From: Pterobdella sp. o SKG-2022
Taxonomy: Eukaryota > Annelida > Clitellata > Hirudinida > Piscicolidae
Length of the DNA stretch: 64,000 nucleotides
Assembly (NCBI GenBank): GCA_964035795.1
Contig: OZ038321.1
Location: forward strand, 15,865,971 to 15,929,970
Direction: 5' to 3'
The position numbers and the translations under genes are program-made. The notes beneath the pieces are model-generated. The model was not told the DNA's origin and made no database searches. It saw only the letters and a list, made by a program, of their open reading frames with translations. Below, piece after piece: positions 20,801-32,800 of this stretch (the first letter of the stretch is position 1; each line of letters opens with the position of its first letter).

Positions 20801-23800
20801 GCAAGACATGAAAGCCATGAGGCACAATGTCATATTTTGTGACATTGTCTGCGTTTTCAGGAATCCAAGTTTCCGTCAAAGCAATAATGTCAAGTTTAAG
20901 AGAAAGGATAGTATCAAGTATAATAGAAGATTTACTACGAGTAGACCTAGGATTGAAAAGAGCGAATTTAGTAGACAAAGGTACGTTGTGGACTTTAGAA
21001 TGAGAGGGTGACCGTCATTCCCAAGCCATTTTATGAAGTTTTATTCAAAAAATACACTTACAAACCCTCGCTTGTTATTTGTCATAAGGGAATTATCTAA
21101 TTGAAATAGATTGCTTTTCTTGATAGAACAATAGATTTTTAAATAATTTTAAACCTTTATTTAGTCTAAAAAACTTAGATTCTTATGAATATGCTTTATC
21201 AAAAACAAAAATTTTTTAAAAAGATTTTGTGTTCAAATATTCATAAAACGAGTTAAGATTTTGAAAAACAAGTTTTATTTCTTACTTGAATGAGGCTTTC
21301 AAAAAACTACACTACGTGGCATCAGAGTTGATGTAAATATTTACTAAATAGGCTTTCTTTTATATCTCGCCTCAAGATGATAACGTCAAGATTTTAGTTT
21401 TTAGTTGAGTTCATTAAGTCGAATTTTTATTATTAGAACTGAAACAAATAAGATATCAAAAATATCAAATATAATCAAAATTTTACAAAAAAATAATTTA
21501 TATTATGTTTTAGACTCATATTTTACGATAAAAAAAGCATTCAAACGTGTTTCAAACATAACCTGAAAATGAAAAGGTATTTAGACAAAATTAAAAAACT
21601 TCTCAATATCATGAAAAACACTAAGGATTTAGAAATCTCTTTTCGATGGAGGACGTTTTTTTCAAGTCAAGCTTACAATATCAACTGATATAAAAAACGG
21701 ACAATTTTTCAAACATTTGAGCTTAGTTTTATCAAAAAACAGTTTTTGTACTGTATGAAGAAAAAATGCTAAATGATGCTCATCATCAGAGCGTCATTGT
21801 AATTTTAAATGAGTTTTTACTTTAGAAAGGAACTTTTTAAAAATAACTGAATAGATTTGTTTGACCCAAGATACAAAACTGCGTTCAAAACTTTTATCAA
21901 TTAAATTTGGGAATTATTTATTATAAAACATGGTATTATTTTATGTTATCTACAATACAGTATTGAATAATATGATAATGAATATGATTGTGAACATCTC
22001 TGTCACTTGATTTACATTAAGAATAAACTGAGGTGTTTAGCCTAAATTCGAATAAAACACATCAAAATGCTGTAGTCTTTATCACTTTTGCTATTGAATA
22101 TCGTGAAAATGACACTTGATTCTGTATTCTTAGAGTAATGAAGACATATTCTTTGAACCAACTTAGACTGAAAATTTCACTGCAGAGAAAAAGTTCTCAG
22201 ATGAAATCTTAGAATAAACTTTAAAGAAATTAACTATTTAATGATCGCGCTTATGATATTTTAACGTTATAAATGCCTTTGAACTGCATTAAGCCTCAAA
22301 TAGTTTTGCCGATCCGGGGGTTGAATTGAGGGAAAATTGAGCTATAAACTACTTAATATTACTTTTATCTGTACAATGAGCCCTTAATGAAGTATCTATT
22401 GAAAAAATAACAGAAAAAAGATTTTTGTTTAATTTTCAGCAATTTAGGAAATTTTAAAAACATCTTCTCATGTTATTATCTAGTCTCTAAAGTGTTTAAG
22501 CATTGTGTTTAAAGACCAGAACGTGGTATTTGTTCTTCAGCTTCCCGAAAGAGTTATCAAATTGTCGAAAGTGACTTTTAGTTTTCCGAAAATTTTAAGT
22601 TTTGAAAACAATTAGTTACTTTTTTTGAGTTTCTGAAAAATTGAAATCTTTGTGATTGCGCATCTAGAGAGGACCAATCGGTTTCTCATCCAACCAATGC
22701 TGCATGGGTCTTGTTTGGGATACAACATTTGCATAAAAGCGCATGTGAGCAACACAATGAAGCTGGCATCAAGCGTTTGAGACTTGAGTTGTAAAAATTT
22801 TTTATTTTGTGGCAGAAAAAATTACAACGTATCAAAATGTGCTATTTCAAGCCTTATTACTATGTTATATTTTTGAGTATCGTGCTACCAGCGTGCTAAT
22901 AGTTTTCACTAAAATAATAATCTTCTTTAGCCAAAGTGTATACAGCAAAATATTTAAGCTCACATATTTTGCTATTTTAATGAAATATTTCATTGAAAAA
23001 TCGCTAATTATTGAATATTTTAAATTGTTAAAAGAGGACCGTAATTTGAATGGTGGCTTGGTGAGGCATGTGTGGTGCGCTGCCAGATGAAGGATAACTA
23101 AACATGTTGCATGAAACTGTAGCAGCTTCAAAAGATTTATCCTTGCATCGATTTGCAACTTGAAAAAAAGTCTCTGCAAATAGTGTACAAAAACTTTAAA
23201 ATCAAGCAAAATTGAATATATCTTTTGAGTCGCGAGTATTTTGGAGAGGGTTTGAGAAGGCTTTTGATGATATTTTTTGGTTTCATTTTCTACATCGTTC
23301 ACTTGTTATTTGTGGACAATTAGACGTTTATACAGAATCTGAGATTATTGAATATTTTATAAGCATACATAAATTTTGGTAAAAAAAATTTGGAAAGATT
23401 AACAAGAGAACTAAAATTTTCGATAAATTTTCTAGCATGTTAAGTAGATTGAATGTTTGAAAAATTGAAAATCCAATAATTTTCGAAAGTTATTTTCTGT
23501 GTATGGTAAAATTAGGAAGTGAGCTTTGAATAAAACTTTCAATATAAACCAAACCTTAGAAAATCTATTTAAAGTAGACGGCGCAAAAAACTATAAATAC
23601 AGAGTGCATTAGTACAGTTAATATCTTTATTTACTGTCGAAAAAGCCTTTCAAAAAAAACTAATTGATTTCGGCAGTTCAAAAAAAAGATTCCCTATTGA
23701 AATTACTTCGAATACCATTTTCTTCATGAAAAAACATTATTTTATACTGAAAGCATTATAAAACTTGCTGCATGAAACAGTAGTACAGTGTTTTATCTCT

Positions 23801-26800
23801 AGATCTCTAATGATCGCCTTGTTAATATTGAATCATATAACACTGTTTAGATGTGTTCAGTATTGAATCTTTACGTACAAAAAAGATTATTACTCATATT
23901 CAAAGATAAGTTTTTCATAAATATGGTTCTAATAGTATGTTTTTAAATCAATAGGTTTGAAAATAATTATTCGCTTTCCATATCTTGTTTTAAATGAATT
24001 TATTCATATAAACTAATTGAATTTACATAGAAAAAATCATTATTTACAGTCCGTTGAAGCTTATCAAGCATAAATGACTTCTGAAATGTTATGATTAAAT
24101 TATATATATTTAATAGACGTTAAACCAGTATCAAAATTAACTATAGTTTGAAAAAATTTAATTTTTGAATATAACTTAGTATAAATAATATTATTTATCT
24201 CAGAAAACCTTTTTTTAAATTTTTCATGATTCAGATAGTGGTAAACGATGGAAAAAATTTGTCCGACTGGCTCGTTATTTAGATACTGGAAGTTTTTGCT
24301 TGTTCTCTGTAAATACCAATGAATGCTCTGAAGCTCAAAATACTCAAAACTTTGAATAATCGGAAAAACATGAACAAAAAGTTTTGTTATTCTACATTTC
24401 TGGTGTAAATTTTATGAAAAAATTTTTTAAATTGAGAAAATGAACTGAGAATTGCATTGAGAACAATTTGAAATTTACGACATTTTTTTAAATATGAAAA
24501 ACATTACTCATTTCTGTTTTTTCTTAATTATCGATTTAATAAAAAGAAAAAACCAACTAAACCTTAGAAAGTCATTAAAAGAACTTTATATTTTCAAAAA
24601 TAAGCAAATCCAATTTTTAAAATCCTTTTAAAGCTTCATAGCTTTGATTTATTTTAGCATTTCCAATAGTTCAAAGTGAATCATGAATGACAAAGTGAAT
24701 TATATCTGAAAGTATTTTTGGGTGGTTTTTTCAGTTTGTTTGAACCTTTTAAAATACTAAAAAATTTTCAGCTTATGTAAGCAAACAATCCATTAAACAC
24801 GGTCGAGTGTTAATTCAAAACACATTTATGAATAAAAAATAAATGAATAATGAAAATTTATAGAAACATTTAATGGAATATAACTATTTCAATAGCTTTT
24901 TTTGTTTTTTTTTTGTAGATTGCCACAATGAAAATTTTATTCGAAGTAAGTGACTATTCGAAAAGACTGCCAATATGGCCTCGAGTGCTCTACAGAGATG
25001 TAACAAAAAGATTTGAAGATTTGTGTATTACAGTTTGTTGAGGTTTTCTTATGGGCAATGCTTTCTAGAAATTTTGTTTGTCACCGGATGCATTATTATT
25101 TGAAATTTTTTGCACAACTTTCCATTTTTTGGTAATGAAAAATATATCCAAAGCTTTAAATTTTCATGACGTTTAAAAATCTTTCCACAAAATAGTTTCA
25201 CACTTTCAATTCATTTCCTAGGTAATATCCATCAATTACAACTGTACTCAATTAAAAATGAGTATTTTGAAAATATAAAAAGTTTTTATGGCAATTATTT
25301 TTTTAACTGTTTTAATTTTTGTGCAACATATATGTTCCAAAAGTACAACAGCTTCTCGAAAATCCTTATATCTGACATTCGGATACCTCAATAATATGGG
25401 ACAATTCTCACGAAGGCTTTTGTAATTTTTTTTGTGTTGCATAGTCATTAGGGACAACATTAGCTGTGAAAAATGTGTATCACAAGTTGTGGTAAAAACC
25501 GAAGTTATTTGAATGAATGAATATATATGAGAAACATTTTGAAACTTATCACTAAATGGATCTTGAAGTTATTAATAAAGTAAAAAATATAAAATAGACT
25601 AACAAATAGTGATAAGTAAAAAACATTAATAAAAATAAAAACATTTCTAGAAAAAAAATGTATTGGTAAACTGATTTATTTGGCAAATAAGCTGGAAACA
25701 CAAAGTTTTGCGACTGAAGAAAAAATCGGGAATGTTTTTTTCTTGAAGATAAACATAGCAAAAAAAGGCCAAAACTGATGAAGCAACAAACACTGAATGT
25801 CATGTTTGAGAAAAGGTTCAAAAAACAGAAAAACTCAGTGAGTGCACTGTCATCAATATGTTTATTCCTCTGGCTTTTCAAAAATACAGACAACTCCACA
25901 TACTGAAGTGTCTGGATTATTGAGGACCTACTGTACTGTGTTTTTAAAAAGCTCAACGCTGAATGACTGCATTAAAAGGGTCATTTTTTGTGCTAAGCTT
26001 TATGTTACTGTTATTTCTCAAATTTATTCACTCATATATTTTGAGAATAATCAAACTTTGGGAATTAAAAAATAAGCATTTTTTTCATTAATTTTTTCTA
26101 TTAGATTATACTGCTGTACATGTCCTATTAATTAGGGTTGAGAAGGGTGGGCCTAGATTATTGATACTAATAGTATCGTAATTGGAATAAGCCATTAAAT
26201 TGATAAATTTTGTATAAAATACTAGTCCGAGCTAATATCAAATTTGAAATTATCGACTTCAAGATTGGCTGATCCCACACTTGGGTAGCTTGCTTGCTTT
26301 TGTCGAAAAAAAGAATAATCATCTGCCAAGCCAAATGACAACAATATCTGAATATTATTTTCTTCGATACCTGCTACCAAAGTTCACTTTTATCCAAGTT
26401 ATAACAGAAAAGCAGCTTTAAATTTTAAGCGTTGGTACAGTTTAACGTCAGAAGTCCAGAACCAATACAAAAACTTCCAGTGACATCTTCTGTGTCTTTT
26501 TATTCAAATATTTTTTGCTTTTTCTTCAATCTTCAAAATGAAGTTGAATTAAAATTTTTTCTAATTATTCAACTAATTCTTCATGGTAGGATTAAGCTTA
26601 CCAATATTATTGGGTTTTTTTTGAAACATGAAACATAATATTCTCAAAAAACTAAAACCTAATTAATAGAACGAGAAAAAAAGCCTTTTTGATTGATATT
26701 TAAGATCAAAACATGTTAAAAAAAGATTTCTAAAAAATAAAAAAATGTGCAAATTGAGACAACCCATATGTGGCATGAAAGTGGAGTTAAATGGGCATTC

Positions 26801-29800
26801 ATCGGAACTCTTAAAAGTCTCTTAAGACTTTTATTTTTCTTTTTTTACAATATTTAATGAAGTTACAGTTTTTGGATAAAAGTTACATGTTTATGCAATA
26901 CAAAAAAAATTCTTTATGCATAAAAACTAATTTAGAAAAAAATGAATTGGAGCTTAAGATATAATAATGGTGTATTTTTTATACTAAAACAGGGAATGTT
27001 CGAAGGATGTTTTGACAACTAAATGTTGCGATTGAATAATATTATTTCGTTTACACAACACCACTTTTTCCATGAAAATTAATGTTTTACGATAAGAAAA
27101 CCTAACTTATCGGTAAAACTTTTTTGAATTAATTGTATTTAAAATAGCTTTTTATATCAAAGTTGAAATCAAAAAGTTCTCAACAAAAAGATACATATCT
27201 CAAAAACACCAAATCATCAACAGCTTAGTAATATCAAAGTTTCCATTAGTTGGACACTGTATGGTGGAAACTTCACTGAAAGATACAAGCCATGTATATT
27301 AAATACAACTATTTTTATGTCCCTAACATTTCAACGTTTCAAAATACGATAAATTTATTAATTAAGATTCAAAACTTTCTAATCCTTAAGCTGCAAATTT
27401 CCACAAAGAAATACATGAAATTAATTATTTAAGCTTAGAATTTGAGTTTCAATTGTTTTTGCATACAAAATAATGGAAAAAATCTTTTATCAGATTATTG
27501 TGTTTTTTGAACAATTTTTAATTTATTGAAAAGAATTGCAAAAAAAATCATGAGTGAACATTGATAAGACAAGCAAATTTTTTGAAAAAAATTCTGTCTC
27601 AAAATTACAAGCAATCCATTAATTTGAATTACAATGAAGCTTGTGTATTTGTTTGAATAAAAACACGTCTAAATGAAAATAATTTCTTTTTTAATACTTG
27701 CGTTTTTTAAATTCTTTGAAGTGAGCATACAAAAATGTCGTGTAGGATGAAACAACATCAAAAAACTTGCATGATGTTTCTGCATTCACACCACAGAGCA
27801 TCCACACAAGATGCTCCCCAGTCCATCCTTGAAAATGAAACTTTTCACACGAGCAACATTAAAAATTTTAACACTTTAAATAAATTGTTTGTAAAAACGC
27901 CAACTATTGAAAAACTGAACTGCCCATCAAATAAGCCATCTACATTCAAAGACGTGAAGCAACGGTGCTTGCGTAAGCACTTGTCATCAAACGCACTCTT
28001 GCCTCATAAAGAGACACATATTTTTAATCAAATCAATGATGACAACGTTTTACAGCAAACAAACAATTCTATTTGTCACAAAAAAAAACGAATAGAACAA
28101 AAGACAAGATTCAATCTAGAGGACACCCTTGAAAAACACAGCAAGCATTTTGAAAACAAAATTGAAAATACTTCTTTTAATATTAACTTTGGAAATTCTG
28201 AAATTCAAAATAACCGAAAAAAACACAAAAAACATAAAAACAACAAATTATTGTTTTTCCCGAATAAAAAATATGATTTCTTCAAAAGTCTAGATGACAA
28301 AAATGAATGTAACTTAACAAAGCCATCACTGGTCTCATCAAAAACAAGTGATCTAAAAACCGAATCAAAAGTGAAAAGCCAAAATCAGGAAACGTCACGT
28401 GGAATCATGACGTCACAACCATATGTTTCCGGTACAAATCTTACTTCCGGCTTAATGAGTTTTGCGAAACAAATGATAGATCCAAAAACATTAGCAAAAG
28501 CTTTCAATGGTGAGTAAATTAATAAAAATATTGAACTCATATACTAAAAATAAACTAAAATTGAGAATTAGAATTCAGCATAATTATTAAAAACTCCATA
28601 GATGGCAGTAAAGTATCGAAGAAAAAAAAGTTCATTCGTTCTTTTTCTGCTAAGGTATTTATTAATTTTGAAACATATTTTTATTCAAGATATTTTCAAT
28701 AAAGTTTCTTTTTATACAATTAGGTATAAATAAGCAATTAGTGCATCTTAAGTGCATATATAAGGATGAGACTGGTGGGCTGGACAAATGCATGGCAGAT
28801 GAGACATATATATGCAAACCATGGCACTGTTTTATCGTGTCGAATTCTAATAATATCTTTCAAAGCATTAAAAAGTTTTAGGTTCAATAATTGAAAATTA
28901 TGTAATTTATTTATAGAACAGAAAATTGATAAAAAATTAGTGTTATTAATTTTACTAATTGAAAGAAAAAACCTTAATTAGAATCGACTTTTTCATTTTT
29001 AAAACTTTTTCTGACAGTTTTATCTCACAGTCATTTTTTATTGGTTATTGACTCAAAGTCATAATTCCTTGAATTTAAATAAAGTTTGAACGGTGACTTA
29101 GAAGCAACCACTAACATAAATCACTCTAGAGAATGTATTTTAAATCTGATTAACTGAAAAATGAACTGTAAAAATGAAGAAAAAACTTACTGTACTAATA
29201 ATTGGAACAAACAAAACAATGAAGTTTTGGATAATAAAAAGAAGGATGTGAAACTCAAAAAAGCAGTAGGTAGAGTTTTAATCGCTTTGTCTTTCAAAAA
29301 AGATCCATCAAAAAAGGATAAAAAATGCAAAAACACAAAGAAAGATGACGCTAAAGACAAAGACAACATAGATAGTAGTGAAGAAGAGCAAAAAGAAGAA
29401 ATAATAAAAGAAAGTTTCAAAAGAAAAAGAGAGCCTCTGATACGTTTAGATAGTGTTGGGCCAAAACGACTGTCATGTGGTGAGCTCGTGGTGGATTCGA
29501 AGGGGTGCAGCTATGATGTTAGTACAAATGATCTGTCTAATTTTCCTGCTAAGAAGTTTTTTTCTGTTCAAAACACATTTGGACTTTCTTTTAAAGCTTT
29601 TGAGTGTGTTGAAAGCTCATTAAAAAAGGTTAGTTATCAGTAAACTGCATTTGAACATGAAGTTGATTCATTAAAAAAACATAATTTAAACACAGATTCG
29701 AATGCACTTTTTTCAAAATTTAAAAAAAAAAATGTTTCTAAAAATTGAAAACGAAATTCATGTTCAAACTCAAAAATTTTAAAAAGAAAATAATATCGAG

Positions 29801-32800
29801 AAATACATTGATTTTGTACATTGGCTGAAGATTAACTTAGCATTAGAAATTGCAGGATAGTTTTCAGAGGTTAGTAACATTAACCATTAAACAAAAAAGT
29901 TCAACTTCCATGCATTCAAAAAAACTTCTAAATGGTTGTAATGTTTGAGAAAACTTTACATACCAGAGTTTGACGCTTACATAAGGGTTGATTTCAAGAA
30001 CATGAAATGATAGCAGATTGATAATAATAAACTCATAATGGAAAGCACTATCACGTTCACAAGGTTTTGAACGCACATATGATCACAAAATATTCGGTGT
30101 TAATCAAACAATCCAAGTTTTGAGAAATAAAAATTTTAATATGGTTTTCCTTCTAATTATTTTTCAACTAAGCTGAAGCCAAGAATAATTTGGTAATAAC
30201 AAGATAACATTCAAATATAGAACGTTAGAAACTTGAGTTCAACGATAATATAAAGATTTTGACATGATGTTTTCCACACCTGTTTTTTTTATTTGAAAAA
30301 AATTTAGCAAAGATGTTAAGGAGATTATGTTTTAGTGGCGTTTTAAATTTTAAATAAAAGATTTTTTAGCTGATATTAGAAAAAATTAGTTTTATTTCTT
30401 TTATATTTTGAAAAGTACAACAGCTCATGCAGAAATTATTTTCCCATGTTCCTTTATGATTCGAAGCATAGAACTGAATTATTAATTACACATAAAGATT
30501 AATTAAACGACAGAACCAATAACTTGCACAATAACATTCTCAATTGAACAATTTCAGATTGAAGTTTGTTCAGCTTCAATTTCACGTTATTGAATCATTT
30601 TTCAGAATTCTTGTATTATTAATAATGATCCATTTTACTCAGGCTGTTAAAGACTTTATCAATTGTGCTTTTATTGTTTGCATAAATGTACCTAAACGTC
30701 GAGGTTACACAGATAATATTTTTGGAATAAATTATTTTAGAGACATTTCATGTATCTTTTTTATACAATTTTTTTTGTTTTTTTTTTCTATATAATGATT
30801 TTAAAAGCTTTAAGCGTTGGAGTTTCTAAAATAAAATTTATGAGAATAATTATTATAAAACTTTTTGTTTGAAAGAATCTAACATTATAAGTTGAAGTTT
30901 AAAAAATTTTATGATATAAATTTGTTGAACTAATGAATAATTTATAATTTGAAAACTTCCGACTTTTTTATTTCATTACAAGTAAATATTTATTTTACAT
31001 ATTCATTAAGAATTTTAAAAAGTCCACTTCGAAAGACACTCTTATAATTTAATAACCTTCTAAAATGCAATTATTGAATGCATGAAAAACGTTATGAATA
31101 TATAGATTCATATGAGTGAACAACATTTTTCTGAAAATAAATATCAGCTAGGACAGACATAAACCATTTCATTAAATTTTCCAGCACAATACATCTCCCA
31201 ATATATTATTTAAATTATTCAGAAATGTCTCCAGCTTATAGAAAAACTCAGAGTTATTCAAGCCATGAAACATAATTTATTAGAAAAAATTAATAAGAAT
31301 TAATTTATGGAACAAATCGAGTTAGAATTTGTTACTTTCTATTTGTTGTCCTGCAAGTGTGGTGTATGGCTAACTTTTGTAAAAGGGGGTCTTTATAAGA
31401 AGAGTAAATAAATTTTTTATAATAGTTTCTGAACGTAAAAAATATACAAGTTTTTGAGTTATTTTCTTTTTTACATTGTAGGGAATAGATCTATTCCAAA
31501 ATATTTTTTGTAAAGTATTCGCTATTTATGCCTTTTGTACAACCAGAAAACTTATGCTGATCTCAATTGCACAATAGTTTGAAACGATATCATAGATTTC
31601 ATTATTCAAAAAAACATTGGCTTAATTTGAGCAAAAAGTTTGTGCAAAAATTTTATTTTGTTCGGCACATAAGAAATGAGAGTTATTTCAATTGAGAATT
31701 TCAAAGAAATATAGAAAAAATAAACTTGAAAGCTTTGTTTGTCCCTTTATAAAAACAAGTTGAAAGTCATTTTACTATTTTTATGGCATACTTGAAATTC
31801 TGCAAACGTGTTAATAATGAAGAAACTTTTAGAAAATTTTCATATACACACTTTCATCTGTCTGAAAATGCTCTCTCTGCCAAACGCCGAAGAAGGAAAA
31901 TCGAGAGACAGATATCCAGTCTCCGAAAGCTTTGTGTGCAAGTCCCTGATGATCTTTTACAGGAATTCCGTATTTCACGTAAACTCGCCCGCGCCGCCAT
32001 TAACAAGTCACGTGCTGATTATCTTAATCTATCGCTATCTTCAGCGACACCTAACTCCAAAGCCTTTTGGAAAACGGCGAACTCCATACTTCACAGGTCT
32101 CCTCCACTTCCTCCGCGGACTCCTGCGGAATATGATCTTTTTGTTGAAAACTTTAGCACTTTTTTCAAGACTAAGATTGAGTTGATTCATAGCTCGCTAC
32201 CGATCACTAATCTTCCCCGTCAGCCCTCCTTAACTGACAGTGATCAATCAAATCTCTCATTTTTCTCACCTCCTAGTGTTGATGAAATCATCAAATTGAT
32301 CAATTCTCTCCCAAATAAATCCTCACCTTTAGATATAATCCCTGTTTTCCTGCTTAAGCAGTTTTCCGGCATCTTTGCCTCCATTATATGCAAACTTTCG
32401 GCTCTTTCCTTTTCACAGGGTATTTTTCCAACTTCATTCAAAACGGCGCAGGTAACCCCTTTACTGAAAAAATATAATCTAGACCCCATGCAACCATCCA
32501 ATTATCGTCCTATTTCAAACCTCAGCACCATCTCAAAGATCTTAGAAACGGTTGTTCTCAAGAGATTATCCTCTCATGTTTCTGTACTGCGTAACTTCAA
32601 CCTTTTCCAGTCGGCGTATCGCTCACATCACTCAACGGAAACTGCGCTTTTGTACATCACTGACAGCCTCCGCAATATCTGTGCTACCGGGTCTGCGGCC
32701 GTCTTAGTGTCTTTAGATATTTCAGCAGCTTTTGACACCATTAATCATCCAAATATGCTGCATATCCTTGAAGACTACTTTCACATTTCTGGCATTGCTT

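Larger units (their letters stand above)
18060..21010 (-). mobile_element. Decayed non-LTR retrotransposon (LINE, CR1/Jockey-like), endonuclease + reverse transcriptase
   Basis: Reads on the minus strand from about 21010 to a TTA-repeat tail at about 18052-18070. The first part (20978-19698, 426 residues) is an AP-endonuclease: LDIIALTETWI, a GGGI turn, AGDFI where GDFN is expected, and the SDHYLI motif near its end. The RT follows in broken frames: NYRPISNLSTISKI (19557-19279), SLDLSASFDT, GVPQGSVLGPILFSLY and the FADD active site (19257-18865), then thumb and C-terminal pieces to 18132. Stops and frameshifts divide the RT, so this copy is dead. No ORF1 was seen; the 5' end is probably truncated. 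It sits antisense in RhoGEF intron 1. Clade assignment is from motif style and tail only. Confidence 0.93.
17828..27721 (+). other. RhoGEF intron 1, about 9.9 kb
   Basis: Contains a decayed LINE on the minus strand (18060-21010), an unclassified dispersed repeat on the minus strand (26101-26450), a promoter-like cluster near 22670-22740 and a possible 27-nt microexon (24919-24945). Most other reading frames here (22809-23302, 25552-25956, 25842-26075) have no recognisable product and look like AT-rich noise. Confidence 0.7.

Noticed and set aside
25552..25956. 134-residue minus-strand frame as a gene
   Set aside because: Hydrophobic AT-rich composition, no recognisable family, no consistent splice context.
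26790..26850. Hairpin AAAAGTCT-CTTA-AGACTTTT followed by T as a transcription terminator
   Set aside because: Bacterial-type terminators are not expected in this eukaryotic intron; short AT-rich hairpins arise by chance.
28740..28865. Cys-rich peptide (KDETGGLDKCMADETYICKP) as an extra RhoGEF exon
   Set aside because: The upstream AG is weakly placed and no good donor closes it. Possible but unsupported.
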